A DNA stretch of 64,000 bases from Pyrus communis (Eukaryota > Streptophyta > Magnoliopsida > Rosales > Rosaceae), in assembly GCF_963583255.1 (NCBI RefSeq), contig NC_084817.1:7694121-7758120 (forward strand). The letters run 5' to 3'. Under the pieces are notes generated by a model. It saw only the letters and a program-made list of their open reading frames with translations, was not told the origin of the DNA and made no database searches. The translations under genes were made by a program, and so were the position numbers. Position 1 is the first letter of the stretch. The number at the start of each line of letters is the position of its first letter. Below are positions 1 through 12,650 of this stretch, in pieces.

Positions 1-352
1 AATGCAAGGCACCTTATGCTTTTCCTTTCATGCCTTTCCCCTCACCATTTAACATCGGGATGTAATTTGCACAACAAACTAAACATTTAACTTAATGCTA
101 AGAACTCATTAAAATACAATAATTAATAAAACAATAAATTAGAAATATGGTGCCCAACACCTATTAATGTTCTTCCTCAACCCTTTTGTCGTCTATTTAA
201 GCTTCCCTGGGCAGCGGCCATAAGTTAGGCCACTCAATTTCTCTTATTTTATTTATAAAGAAATATAATTCTTGAAAAAATAATTTTACAGTAACAATCA
301 CATATGGTTGTAGGTCGGAGAAAATTGCAAAGGCATAGGGAGGAAGAGGTAG
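1..352. other. Left flank of the CACTA element, no gene seen
   Basis: AT-rich sequence with only short chance open frames and no recognisable protein, RNA gene or repeat boundary. It ends at the TAG trinucleotide (350-352) that borders the CACTA terminus. Confidence 0.5.
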
Positions 353-810
353 AACTACAACAAATTGGTCTTTTAGCGAGAACATTATCTTTCACGATGT
401 AGAGTTGCTTTCAGCAAGGAAAATTTTGAGTTCTCGCAAAAAAGTGAGCTCATTTGGTCTCCTTACATCTCTAAGAAATAGCGAGGAAAAAATAATTTCG
501 GCGAGAAAATTGTTTTGTTGCTGTACATAATGCTAGTGAGGAAAAATTGTTCTTCTCGCGCTAGGTTTAGTGGGACATAAAATTCCCTTTCCGCCAAAAT
601 ATTAGCAAGGAAATTATTGTTTTTCTCGCTGAACAAAATTTTTAGCGAGGACAATGGGTTCTAGCTGTAGCATTCCTGCTATAATTTCCCAAAAGTTTCA
701 AATAGGACGCCTTTTATTCACACCTACAGCTATAAATGTTGTATTTGGGTCGCATAACTGTTCAGCGAGAAAAATATTTCTCGCAGATGGTCCAAGTTTG
801 TAAAACTCAA
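353..810. repeat. CACTA 5' subterminal repeat array
   Basis: Many copies of GCGAGAA, GCGAGGA and their complements (TTCTCGC, TCCTCGC) occur from about 377 to 785. They match the motif at the other end of the element (11260-11724). In En/Spm such subterminal arrays bind the smaller transposon protein; that role here is inference. Confidence 0.7.
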
Positions 811-1414
811 TATTTTTCTAAGTGTTAAATGGTGTCGTTTATGGCATAATAATAATAATAATAATAATAAAAGAAATAGGGGGAATCATCTACATTACCA
901 ATCTCCGTTTCACTCGTCACCAACTTTGGCATAATCAAGGCTTCCAATCAAGGCTTTCTTTGTTATTTCCATAGATGCTTTGCATCAATGAAATTGGTTC
1001 GACTTCTCCAATGACAGATTACTCTCTCTCCCTAAAGGTTCTTATTTTCTTGGATTTAACAGTTCCACTCAGTAAGTTACCATTCCCTCACTCTTTCTCC
1101 CTCTAATTTCATATCTTTCTTTGATGCTGCTCATGAAATCAGAATTACCCACATCACAAGTTCACATTTTTACTTGGTTATGGATGTGGGTTTTCATTGT
1201 TTTGTTGCAGTCCATGATCCATCCAGTGAAGTTAATTAGTATCCCCTGTAATTTGAATTGGGTAAAACTTGATTGTTACTTGTTAATGGTTTGTAGGTTC
1301 TCATTGTCTTACTGTGAAGTTAGATTTCATATGGGAATATGATTATTTGGTTGCTCTACAATCTGAATTGGGTAAATCATGATTTTGTTTTAGTAATTGT
1401 TATTGATTTCTAAA
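811..1414. other. CACTA 5' non-coding region with (AAT)n microsatellite
   Basis: No coding signal. A trinucleotide repeat of AAT lies at about 848-870. This is presumably the promoter and leader region of the transposase gene. Confidence 0.4.
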
Positions 1415-1583
1415 GAGGTCGCACTTGGTGTGATGACAAGTGTCTTCGCCCATGAGCGGTAGGTATTGGGTTTGGGACTTGGGAGCAGGCTTTCCATAAA
1501 TGGGGGTAAGGCTAGCCAACATTCACCTCTCCCAGACCCTGCGTAAAGCAGGAGCCTTGTGCACTGGGTACGACCTTTTTTTT
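1415..1583 (+). mobile_element. tRNA-derived SINE inserted in the CACTA element
   Basis: The GGTCGCACTTGGTG head has a tRNA-like A-box region, followed by GGTATTGGGTTTGGGACTT resembling a degenerate B box. The body contains CTCTCCCAGACCCTGCGTAA and the tail is T-rich after GGGTACGACC. It looks like the widespread rosid/Rosaceae SINE type, recognised from memory of the consensus. No pol III gene function is expected. Confidence 0.65.
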
Positions 1584-2800
1584 ATGACTATAATTGAAAT
1601 CAAAGTTATAGACATGATTTTGGGATTGTATGGAAGTATTCTGAAGTTATAATTAGAAGAGTTTGGGTTCTAAGTTGCAAGGAACTTATGTTTTCTACGA
1701 AGAAAAATTATGTTTCAAGTGGCCTACTTTGGCTCTTGATTTCTATGTCCTTATGCATTCATTTTGATCCGTTATCATGTGTTTTGAAACTAGACATGTC
1801 CATGATCAAAGCCTATCTAATTTCATATAATTCCATTGAGTTTTGATATGTCAAAACCATGTATAAACCTGAGTCACAAAGCTGCCAGACAGCAGCAAAT
1901 ATTGGGTTTCCGGTTTTAGGGCTCTATTTTGTATCTTGCATAACTTTCAATTTAGAACCCCGATTCCTACAAATCGTAGATGCTTTTAATGTACTCAAAA
2001 CAGGCTTCGAATCTCATGTTTGTTTGCATCATTTGGTATAGTTATGGGTGTTCAAAATCGGGCTTAACTATTTTTCTGGGGCTTTTGTGGAGATGAGGCT
2101 GCTGCTTTTGCAATATTCATTCTTCTCACAATTTTTTTTTCTTCTAATTTACTTATCTATATTAAGTTTGTGCTTAAACCACTTAACCTACGCAAAAATT
2201 ACCCATTTGTCTAAAGTCATGAATTGATGTATCTTTCTATCACAAAATGCTTATGTAGGCAGATTAAATGAAAGTTACTATACGTGTTGTGCCTTTTAAG
2301 TCTAAAAGTGAGACATATACTTTAAAATATAAAAGACTTTGTAACAAATAAAAACTTAATTACAAAACTTAAAACAGAAATCAAGATTGTATCTTTCTTT
2401 CTATCTCTCAACTATTTTAACCATGACCTCTTGTAAGTTTCAATTCTAATTGTGTTATTAACTTATATATTTTCAGTTGGCAGTAGAGAGAACTATCATT
2501 TCTAGTGGAAAGCATTGAGAAACTGTATACCATCTGCTTTATCTCATCTTAGGTAAGTTGCTTGACTTCTAATTTTATTGTTTTAACCTCTCATGTAGTT
2601 GAAGTTGTAAAATATATGTGGCTCATTGGTAATTAGAATCATAAACATGATATCTTTGGAATTAGAATCATAAACATGATATAGGGCCTATTTGATAGGT
2701 GTTAAAGGCGTAGGTAATACTTTTTTGTTTTATTAGTATTGGAGGGTCATGAGGTCGGGGCAAAAAATAATGATGTTTTGATTGTTAACAGTTCTTAGCA
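1584..2800. other. CACTA leader/intron region, no gene
   Basis: AT-rich, with short open frames only. It probably holds 5' UTR exon(s) and an intron of the transposase gene that starts at 2801. A short direct repeat of an ATCATAAACATGATAT-like string lies near 2637-2683. Confidence 0.4.
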
Positions 2801-5800
2801 ATGGATCGAAGTTGGATGTTCCTTAAACATAAATTTTGTGATGCATTCACTGATGGTGTAAACTCATTCATATTGGCTGCAAAGAAACATTTGAATGAGG
2901 AATACAAGTAATGATGCAAAAAAGATGCTACGAGACTTGGGGTTGGGGTACAAATCAATTCATGCTTGCAAGAATGACTATGCATTATTCTGGAATACTA
3001 ATGAGAAACTTGATAAATGTCCCGAGTGTGGTGAGCTGAGGTACAAGCCTTGTTTTAGAAAGCGTAAGAAGATTCCACAAAAAGTATTACGTTATCTGCC
3101 TATTAAGCCGAGATTGCAAAGGCTGTATATGTCTAGGCATATTGCAAAAGACATGAATTGGCACAAAGAGAGAAGGGTCAATGAAGAGGGGGTTCTTAGG
3201 CATCAAGTTGATTCAGATGAGTGGAAAGAGTTTGATAAGCAATATCCTTTGTTTGCTCAAGACTCTCAAAATGTTAGGTTAGGCCTTACTACAAATGGTT
3301 TTAATCCATTTGCAAATATGAGTAAACCTTATAGTATGTGGCCAGTTATTCTTGTGTGTTACAACCTTCCACCTTGGAAATGCATGAACGCAATGTTCTC
3401 TATGTTGACTTTACTTATTCCTAGACCAAATGCACCTGGGAAAGAGATTGATGTGTATCTTTGTCCATTAGTGAATGAGTTAAAAGAATTATGGGTGGAT
3501 GGTATTCAAACTTTTGATGCATCTATAGGGGAAATTTTTCGTATGCATGCATGTGTTTTATGGACCATTAATGACTTTCCTGCCTATGGTAATTTGTCTA
3601 GTTGGAGCACAAAAGGCTACTTGGGATGCCCGATTTGCAATAAAGATATAACATCACAGAGGATAACATATAAAATATCTTACATGGGCCATAGAAGATT
3701 TCTACCTTGTGGTCATGCTTGGAGAGAAATGAGTATTGAATATAATGGTCCTACTGAACATAGGTTTCCTCCTAAAGTTCTTTCTGGTGTTGAAATATTG
3801 CAACAATTATATAAAGTCAGAAGCTTCAGTCCTGGAAAATTTGAGAATAATAGAGAAAGGGATCGACCACGAGTGGTTGAAGAGTTGAATTGGACATAGA
3901 CGAGTATTTTTCTTCGAGTTAGAGTATTGGTCGAAGCTAAGGTTGAGACATAATATTGATGTTATGTATGTTGAAAAAAAAATATATGTGATAGTGTAAT
4001 CGGGACATTGTTGAATATTGAAGGCAAAACAAAAGACACAGATAATGCTCATTGAGACTTGGAAGCTATGAACATCAGGTCAAATCAGCATCTGATACCT
4101 GAAAGCGGAAAAATGAGCAAAACTGATGCGAGAATTATACGCACACAAATTAAACCCTCTTTTTGTCAATTGTAGTGAAGTATGTAAGTAGGGATCGTTC
4201 TGGACCGGGGATTAAGAGGGATTGTTAATCTCTTGGAAACTGACTCAAAAACATAAAAACAATATAAAACACTAAACTAGACTCAAAGAATGTGAAACTA
4301 AACGTTAAAACACTAAGACAAACCAAAAGACTCAAAATGCTTTAAAAACACAAACTAAATTGATTTCTAACTAAATTGAACATTAAAGCAAAAGGGGGAT
4401 TTAGGTTTGACGAAAATTGAAATAACGAAACAAGTTAATAAACTAGACAGAATGTAAATATGAAATTGATGAAATGGAATGAATGGATGCTAGCCAAGGG
4501 GTTCATCTCCACACATGTTACACTTGCATAATAAAAAGATTTCCAATTGCATTTCAATAAATTATGAATTCTCAACGTCCCGGGTTAATTAGGTCCGCTT
4601 AAATTAACTTTCAGATTTCCCTAGATTCATTGGATTGAATGGAATACGCATTACAACCAAATTATTCCTAATCAAAGTCCCTAACTATGGAATACGCATG
4701 ATAGAGACATTCAACAAAGATCATTAAGTTCAACGGAAATCATAAACATCGACGAGGCATTCGTTACTATGGAATACGCATGAAACTTATGCCAAGAATT
4801 CGTTTAACGCGATTGTTTATAAGCAACCTCCACTACTTGTGAATATAAGTTCATAACTATTAGGTGAAACTCACTTATATTCTAGCGTCAAATTCATGCA
4901 TGAAAATTAAGCGTGCACTCTCAATAAACATACATAAATAAGTTATCAATCAAACGGTTAAACAAATTGAAACCACAACTTATGAAACACAATTAGAAGT
5001 AATCAAATCAAAATGCAAGCATAAACATATATTTCGAATCCCCCCCTAGCCAAGGGGGGGGGGGGTTTAGTTCCTCATACAAAACAAAGAGAATTGAAAT
5101 TAAACATTGAAATCAAAGAAACACCTAAACATTCCAACAACTCAAACTTGAATTGTATGAACGTTTAGGCCCTCTTCTCTTCCTCTTCGTTGCGGCATAA
5201 GGTCTAAGGATAGTTGGTTTGGGGGAATGGAAGTGTGGAATGGAGTGAGAAGTGGAAGGGGGACTCACGGTTTTGGATTCTAAGGGGAAGTGTTTATGTT
5301 AGTTGTGGTGTGAGAAATGGAGAGATGGAATGGGGAGTGAATGAATGAAATGAATGAAGTGTGTGTGGTTTATATAGGGAGAGAATGGGTGAGAATGTGG
5401 CTGCAATGCATGTGAAAAACAGCTAGGAAAGTGGGTGGAAAGCTGGAATTGCACAAGGGGAATGCTGGAAAGTGGAAGGGATGCACGGCATGGATGTTTT
5501 GGTGCATGTGTTGGCTGATTTGGTTGTTGGGAAAAACATGTGTTTGCATGTGAATGTTGTGAATGGCAGCTAGGGGAGGGAATATATGCATGTGGTGGCT
5601 GAATGATGAAGAGAAATTGCTGAAAATCTAAGGGAAAGGCACGGCATTGAAGGTGTTTTTGTGTTGGAAATGCATGTGATTGCATGTGTTCAAGGATAGA
5701 ATATGGCTTGGATGATTAATCCATGGGATAGACAGCTAGGGGGGGAACATATGCATGTTGGAGCATGAATTATATAATGAAAAGTGAATGATTAGTGCTC

Positions 5801-8384
5801 TAGTGTTAGGACAAAGGTGCAGCTGAAATGAAAAGGGAAATGCAAAGGGAGTTTGAAGGGAAGGCACGGCATGGATGTGTTTTGGGTGTGTGTGTGTGAA
5901 TGTGTGGCTTAATGATTAAGTGAATGAGTATGTGGATGCATGTGGATTAAAGGGGTGTGAATGTTGGTGTAATGATGAAATGAAATGGCTAGAAAGTGGC
6001 AAGGGAAGGCACGGCACAATGTTGTTTTGGTTCTTGAAATGCAAGTGAATGCATGTGAGTGCAATATGAAAAGAATGACTAATTAATGTATGTAGGGTGC
6101 AGCTAGGTTGGAAAGGTGTGGATTGTGGCTGCAATTTAGGGAAAGGAAATAGGTTTAATGCATAAATAAAAGGGCAAAGTGGCTGCAATGATGAAGACAA
6201 GCTGGAATTGATGTGGAAGGCACGGCAATGGATGGTTTCTTGATGGTTCTGGGTTTGTGATGCATTGTTTGATTGGGCTAGAGGTTTTGCATGGCTCAAA
6301 GGTTTGTTTGATTGGGCTAGGCCCTTTGTTTTATGTCCCAAAGAGCATACAAGGCCTTCAAATTCGTCCATCATCTTAGCTCCATGGATAAGCTATCCAA
6401 TCCATGCCCAAAAATGCTCCAAATAGCCTCAAAATGCACTTTCTTGCTCCCTAAGCCCTTAGAACCTGAAAACACACAAAAGAAGCATAAAGGACTAAAA
6501 TAACTAAAGAAACATAACGTAAATGCACGAGAACAAGCCATTTAAGTCGCATGAATATGCTCCTATCAAAAACCACATGCTAGGTATGTACTAAAAACGC
6601 CTCAGCATAGGGAATTTTGTAAGTTTCTAAAATCAGTCAAATTTCTTTATGGGTACGCTGCTAATATCTCTAGAAATGTGAGCATCAATGATGGAAAGAT
6701 ATCTAGTGTAAAGAGTCATGATTGCCATGTTTTACTTTAGCACTTTCTCGCAGTTGGTATTCGTCCCTTTTTGGATACAGAAGTGTGCAATGCTCTGATT
6801 GAGTTATCTCTTTTCTTCCAGAATATTTATGCTAGAATGCTAAGAGTGTCAGACTTAAGAGCGTATGGAGAAGGAGATTGTTATAACTTTATGCAAACTT
6901 GAGATGATTTTTCCGCCTGCCTTCCTTGATATAATGGTTCACTTGGTTGTCCATTTACCTCGTGAAGCCAAACTTGGCAGTCCTATTAATAATTGATGGA
7001 TGTATCCGATTGAAAGGCTCTTAGGCACTGAAAAAATATGTTAAAAACAAAGGTCGTCCAGAAGGTTCACTAATAAAAGGATATATTGTAAATGAATCAA
7101 TTTCGATTTGCTCATTGTACTTACGTGGGGTTGAAACACGCTTCAATCCAAATGAGCGACATGATGACGGAAGAAATGATCGAAATGTGGGTGGTTTGTC
7201 AGTATTCTCCCACAAAGCACGTCCATTTGGAGGTAGAAAGTTTATATTGTTGCTTAAAAAGGAAATTGATAAAGCTCATTGGTTTGTGCTCCACAATTGT
7301 GATGAGGTTTAACCATATCTTATGTAAGTAATCTTCTAGGTCATCTATATATTCTCATTTTTATGTATTATAGCATTAATTAAGTATTTGTTTTTCTTAC
7401 TTGTTTAGTGAACATGTGGAAGAATTAAAGCTAAAAAACAATGAAAATTTATGTCAAAGGCAGGAACAAGAGTTTCCTAAATGGTTTGAAAATCGGGTAA
7501 GTTGTATAACATGTTTATGTTTGAAAATATGTCATTATTTTCCTATAAATAAGTAGTTTTTTTTATAATATTAATAGATATATGGCTTGAGAGAAATGGG
7601 ATCATTGGAAGCCATTGATGATCTACATTATTTGTCATGCAAGCTTGATGTCTGCATGCATACATACACTGGGTGTATTGTTAATGGAGTTCGTTTTCAG
7701 ACAAAAGGTCGTGATAATTATCGTACCACACAAAATAGTGGAATTTTTGTCTCTGGGGAACATGGTGATTGCAGTCATTATTACTACGGTGTTTTAGAAA
7801 GTGTGTTGGAATTGACTTACATCAAATGCAGTAAGGTATTTTTGTTCAAATGTTTGTGGTTTAACACTGACTCGACCCACAAAGACCCTAAGAAGAGAAA
7901 GATACATCAAGATTATCATCTTTCAAGCATCAATGTAAATTCACTATGGTATACGGATGATCCTTATATACTTGCTGAACAAGCACAACGAGTGTTTTAC
8001 GTCGATGATTACAAGTTAGGTTCTAGCTGGAAAGTCGTGCAAAGAGTGCAGTGCAGACATATATAGGATGTTCCAGAAAATGATGCAGCTGAAGAGGTAG
8101 ATGAAGATATCGAACCAACCACTGATAATAATGTTTACTAAGAAGATGAGTTCAATAACGTTTGCTGGGCTGTTCAAGAAGATCAAGAAAATCTCTTATC
8201 AAGTGATGATGAGATGGATGAAGATTCTGAAGATGAGCCTTCTGTCTATGTTGTAGAAAGTGATCCAACTTATAGGGTGAATTCAAGACACGACGACGAG
8301 GATTCTGAAGAAGATAATCCATTGGATGATGGGGAAGATGAAGAAATTCTTGAAAGTGACGATAGTGATGGCAATGACTACTAA
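2801..8384 (+). pseudogene. TNP2-like CACTA transposase pseudogene, interrupted by a solo LTR
   Basis: This would be the En/Spm-class transposase that binds element ends and catalyses excision and integration in the nucleus. Pieces are visible in order. MDRSWMFLKHKF (2801) starts a transposase-associated N-terminal domain that is cut short and frameshifted. The TNP2 core lies in 2895-3899 with LGLTTNGFNPF, YNLPPWKCM and WTINDFPAYGNLSSW. Traces continue to about 4118. After the solo LTR (4124-6568), a DUF4218-like part resumes (PVGIRPFLD near 6743, LVVHLPREAKLG near 6946, YLRGVETRFNP near 7117). A DUF4216-like part follows (GRDNYRTTQNSGIFV near 7710), then a very acidic tail ending about 8384. 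Introns are seen near 7322-7410 and 7497-7577. Odd points: the usual catalytic Asp of the T(D)GFNPF motif is Asn, there is a stop at 3897, and several frameshifts. It is certainly non-functional. Confidence 0.9.
4124..6568 (+). mobile_element. Solo LTR, 2445 bp, inside the CACTA transposase gene
   Basis: The sequence starts TGATGCGAG and ends CTCCTATCA (TG...CA) and is flanked on both sides by AAAAC (4119-4123 and 6569-6573), a perfect 5-bp TSD as made by LTR-retrotransposon integrases. There is no gag or pol inside, so it is a solo LTR left by LTR-LTR recombination. The opening, with its TATACGCAC and GGGATCGTTCTGGAC motifs, resembles long Tat/Ogre-type gypsy LTRs; this lineage call is inference. 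The open frames at 5299-5685 and 5916-6374 (minus) are low-complexity and not genes. A run of G with its complement at about 5041-5066 could form a hairpin. Confidence 0.85.
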
Positions 8385-8637
8385 GATTTTTCTAATGTAG
8401 TTTCTAATTTTTGAACTTTTGGTAGTGCCATGATGTGCTAGCATGTTTTTAATTTTTGCATTTTCATATGGTTATTGTCTTTGGCATTTGAGGGGTAAGG
8501 TGCGATAGTTTCCCCTGATCAATTGTAATTATTCATTGTCCATTTTCATATAACTAATTTGTTGTGTTGTTAAGCTTTCTCAAATAACTTGCATATTTTA
8601 ACTTTGTTAGTTTTTTTTCTTCTCGAAGAATATCACT
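8385..8637. other. Spacer between the two CACTA genes
   Basis: AT-rich spacer of about 250 bp between the acidic-tail stop of the TNP2-like gene and the next exon remnant. It contains no coding signal and presumably holds the terminator of the first gene and the promoter of the second. Confidence 0.4.
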
Positions 8638-11100
8638 ATGACAGGAAAAAAGGAAGTGAATCCCTCATGATTTTTCAAGTGAGGCATCAACTGATAATCC
8701 ACAAATTAGAGCTGTTGTTGTGATACCTTCAAGCAATACAGTTGTTGCTGTTATATCATCAGTCAATACTCAGGGAAGTGCTAATGGTATGCCTTTTTAT
8801 TTTGAATGTTATCTATATTAGGTTGCTTAATTGAAGTGATTTTCTTCTCTAAGTGTTTGAATATAATATGTGTAAGAGTTATGACGTGTTTTATTAACTA
8901 TTTGAACTTTCCATTAATGGATTAAAAGTTAGAGCAAGTGCTTGATATAAACCTGAAAAGGTGTTCTATTTTATAACAAGAAAATGTGGCTCTTTTCTTT
9001 TAGGATGTTATTAGTGTGTTCAATTGATTTTTTATTCTTATGGTTTTCTTGGTCCTCGGCCTTATTGTTCCACTTGTTTTGTATTGTCTTTGTTTCTGTA
9101 AAAGGTTCTTGTATCATATGTAAAATAAATTTTGCATTAATGATGTTTTAGGTGAACTGAAAAAAAAAAAAAAAAAAAGGTCAAAGACCCGTGGGAAGAA
9201 TTCTGATAAACTGCAAGAGCAACTTGATGGTTTGAAAATACCAATTACTTTGACAAAACTAAACGGGAAGCCCACATACCGAATTCCTCATTTCTTGTGA
9301 ATGATATTGGTTTTGTGGTTCGGACCTATGCACCACTAAATGTGAAGCAATGGAGGAATGTAAAATAGAAGGATATGGACAAGATGATTGAAAGAATAAC
9401 CGTGAGTAAGATTTTCATTTCACATTTTTGTTACATTCAATATGTAAAAGTCTTTCTTAAATTAGATTTATTATAAATTGAATTCCATGCAGAGCAAGTA
9501 CGATATTGATATGTCACTAACTCATGGTAGTACATATATTAAGAATGCATTACAAAGGCGGTTTGTTGATTTTCGACACAAGCTGAAGAAGCATTTTGAT
9601 TCCTTCCTAACTCTAGAAGAAGCAAAACAAAACAAACATGAGGATGTAACTAGTCAAGAGGAATGTAAATTTCTTTGTGATTGTTATGCAAGTGTTCAAT
9701 TCAAGGTACACGTGTATATTAATGAACTGGATTGTGGTTGTCATGTATGCCGTTTATCTTCTTCATGTCACCAAATTTATTTTGCTATCTAGGAACGCTC
9801 AAATAAAAATACAATTAATAGGTCTCATTTGACTTACAATCATAAAGGAGGGTCAAAATCTTTTAGGGCCCATGAAGAAGAGATTGTAAGATGTGTATTT
9901 CATAATTTTAATCTAGATTATAGGTGGATAATAAGTTATTAACTTTAATTTGTGATCCATGTATTAGGAAGCCAAAACCGGAGAACAACTAAGTGCAATT
10001 GATTACTTTGAGGTTGTGCATAAAAACACCAAAAATGGGTGGGTTGAAGGAGCTAAACTGAAGTGGGTAAGTTAGTTATGTACATGCTGGTTATGTGTAT
10101 TCTAGTCCTGCTATGTCAATGTATATGTTTGTATTCAATGTTTATGTGTATGTCATAATATAACATGTAAACTTTTGAAAGCGTGTATTGTTTCTTGCTT
10201 ATTTTTCCTACATAAAAGAGTATTGCCACTTATAAGACGTATAAATATAAAGGTGTTGTCCATGACTTGTGGTGTTTAGTGTCCCCTATCACTTTTTTGT
10301 CATTCCTTGGACTCAAGTTTGGCACACTAAGGTTTTTGCTTGGTGGAAAAAAATATAATTGTTTGACAATTACCTCTTATTTAGCTCAAGAGCTGACATG
10401 TAATTTGAGGCTTGATAAGTTGACTCAAGTTTGGCACACTAAGGTTTTTGCTTGGGGAAAAAAATATAATTGTTTGACAATTACCTCTTATTTAGCTCAA
10501 GAGCTGACATGTAATTCGAGGCTCGATAAGTTGCAAGGCTTTTTGTTTGCTTGTATGAGTTTGATAATGTCATTATGTTGATAGAGGTGTATTATTGATC
10601 ATAAGCAATTATAATTATAGACAAGTCATTTGCGATTAAATCGAGATAGAAGAATCTGTGAAGCTTTTATGTTTATGTTATATATATGAAGGAACCAAAT
10701 GTGATAGATTTTATGTTTGTGTACATGAAGGAGCTAAGTGTGATAGTTTATTTTTCATTTGTAGGAAGAGATGCTAAGTATGAAAAACGAGACAACTCTT
10801 CTAGATGGTACGATGATGTTGACAGATGATGAAATTGTTCCAGGGGTTCTTGGTCACAAGTCTGGGTACTTCAAAGGTCCTTCAAAGTCTGTCTCTCGTG
10901 AAGACACTATGTTGGACAAACAGTTAGAAGAAAAACTTGAGACTCAACAATAAGAGCTTGTGACAACAAAACAAGAGCTTGTTGAAACAAAACAAGAACT
11001 TGGTGAAGCAAAACAAGAGATCCAAGAATTGAAGGAGAACCAAAAGAAATTTGAGGAACTCCTACACAAAATAATGGAAAGACAACAACCATCTCCATAA
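8638..11100 (+). pseudogene. En/Spm-type (Transposase_24-like) accessory transposase gene, decayed
   Basis: This is the second gene of the CACTA element. Recognisable exon pieces are about 8638-8787 (weak), about 9161-9403 (LTKLNGKPTYRIPHFL, then a frameshift and VNDIGFVVRTYAPLNVKQWR), 9493-9705 (MSLTHGSTYIKNALQRRFVD), 9793-9895, 9968-10066 (EVVHKNTKNGWVEGAKLKW) and 10765-11100. The last ends in a charged coiled coil with repeats of TKQEL/AKQEI. The 9705/9793, 9895/9968 and 10066/10765 junctions have GT...AG. The order (Ptta/En/Spm plant transposase-like core, then a coiled-coil tail) fits the small DNA-binding protein of CACTA elements. Defects: an in-frame stop at about 10951, a TAG in the 9.3 kb exon and frameshifts. 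The tail resembles a dimerisation region; its function is inferred. Confidence 0.78.
10311..10533 (+). repeat. Tandem duplication of a 112-bp unit in a CACTA intron
   Basis: Two near-identical units, 10311-10422 and 10423-10533, each begin ACTCAAGTTTGGCACACTAA and end GATAAGTTG. They differ by a few substitutions and a 1-bp indel. Together they create a spurious 104-residue open frame. Confidence 0.9.
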
Positions 11101-11259
11101 TAAGTAGTCGTTTTGTTTTGCTGGAATATGTGAACTTTTTGTGAAAACAATGTGAACTTTCATAGTTGTTAACATTAAGCATAACTAATTTTGTAGACTG
11201 TGAATTATCATTGTAAGCTATTTTGGTTTTGGACTAATATGAATTAACTTTCAGTACCT

Positions 11260-11724
11260 TTGATACAACGAGGAAACGAGTGTCTCCTAGATACTTATCA
11301 ACGAGGAAATTCATTCTCGCAACATATGATCTATAGCAAGGAATAATATTTTCATCGCTAAAAACTCACCTACAAATTCCTCGCCAAAAGATATTTACAT
11401 CAAGGAATTTGATTATTTTGCGAGGAATTTTATCCTCGCATAAGTTATGGAATGTCAATATTCAGGTTGTCAAAAGGTTTTGGCGAGAAAATTCCAACCT
11501 TTTTAGCCAGGAATTTGTCACCGCTCCAACTCAACTACAAGAAAACGTTCCACTCTCGCTGTATCATTTCTGTGAGGAAACAATTCCTCGTTGTACACAT
11601 TTCCTGACGGGCCTACTACGAGGAAAGAGCGAGGAATTTTTTTCCTCGCTGAAAACCTTCAGCGATAAAATAGAAACTTTCAACGAGGACAAAAGTCCTC
11701 GCCAACAGCTATTTTGTTGTAGTG
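11260..11724. repeat. CACTA 3' subterminal repeat array and right terminus
   Basis: Dense copies of CGAGGAA, TTCCTCGC and GCGAGGA in both orientations up to the right terminus TTTTGTTGTAGTG. This mirrors the array at the left end. Confidence 0.78.
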
Positions 11725-12650
11725 TGGAGAAAGATTTTGATGACAAATTTACCTAGCTAACGAATTTCAGAAAAAATTATGAAAAAAGATTCATTAGTTC
11801 TACAAGATTTAGGGGTTAAAATATGAACGATGAGAGGTTCCAAGTCGAGGGGCATAGCTGGTGCGACTCGTGGAGGAAGTGAAAGAGATAAAAGTTAAAG
11901 TTTGAGGAAGAACAAAGATAGGTGGTGGGACCCATAATTCTAATTATCTTTAATTCTCTCATGCATTGCTTCTACATTTCAATTAAAAACTCAAAAATAT
12001 GATATATTTTTTTAGTCGCATATTGACAAAGTAAATAAAAAAAAACACCTCACAATTTTATATAAAAGCACTCCAAAATTTCAGTTAGAAGGGAAACATC
12101 TACTTGTAAGCCGGGGTTTTTTGGTTCCCTTCTCTCAAACCAAATGTTGTGTCACAAATAGAAATAAGTACGTTAATCAACCCTTAAATAATAATCCAAT
12201 CATGAACTTCCATGTCATTTAGTTTATCATATTTTCTCTACAAATTTAGTTTTCTTAACATTACCCTTTCTAAATTATTAAATTTGGTGTGCTTTTCTAA
12301 GCGTTATTTTATCGAAGTCTTACTTGTGAAAACAAATAATTTTTATTATATGGAGTTAGGGCATATTTTTTAACGTTGCCCTGGGCCTCAAAAATCTCAA
12401 GACCGGCCCTGTGTACTGCTTGGTCATTGAATAAATCTCCAACATGTCGAATTATAATGGACAAACATTTTAGCTCGCAAAATGATTTCTACAAACTCCT
12501 ATTTATTTATGTCCCTTGTTCTCCTTTGCTTTATTCAATCAAAAGGCCAAAAATAAATAGGGGTGTGCATGGGGGAAATATGGTGTGTTGTATATATGGA
12601 TTGCTCTTACAATGTATGAGTCTATGACAATTTTCGTATGTGCATCCCAT
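11725..12650. other. Intergenic, contains a MITE fragment
   Basis: No gene. About 12158-12285 matches the right part of a MITE family seen intact at 30738-30917 (shared AAGTACGTTAATCAA-like core, AACTTCCATGTC, and an AACATTACCCTTT end). The rest is AT-rich with no recognised feature. Confidence 0.5.

Larger units (their letters stand above)
353..11724 (+). mobile_element. CACTA (En/Spm) DNA transposon, autonomous-type but decayed
   Basis: The right end (11707-11724) closes with TTTTGTTGTAGTG, the inverse of CACTACAACAAAA. The left end begins AACTACAACAAA at 353, so the termini are imperfect inverted repeats whose first base has mutated on the left. The flanking trinucleotides are TAG (350-352) and TGG (11725-11727), a 3-bp TSD with one mismatch; CACTA elements make 3-bp TSDs. 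Both subterminal zones are packed with short GCGAGGA/TCCTCGC motifs in both orientations, the usual transposase-binding landscape of this superfamily. Inside are a TNP2-type transposase gene and a second En/Spm-type gene, both on the plus strand and both broken. Without the nested 2.4 kb solo LTR the element is about 8.9 kb. Superfamily assignment is firm; the exact left boundary is slightly less so. Confidence 0.88.

Noticed and set aside
5299..6374. Minus-strand open frames of 128 and 152 residues rich in His, Ser and Pro
   Set aside because: They lie inside the solo LTR, are low in complexity and have no family resemblance; they arise from GT-rich repeated sequence.
10267..10581. 104-residue plus-strand frame with internal repeats
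   Set aside because: It is produced by a 112-bp tandem duplication inside a CACTA intron.
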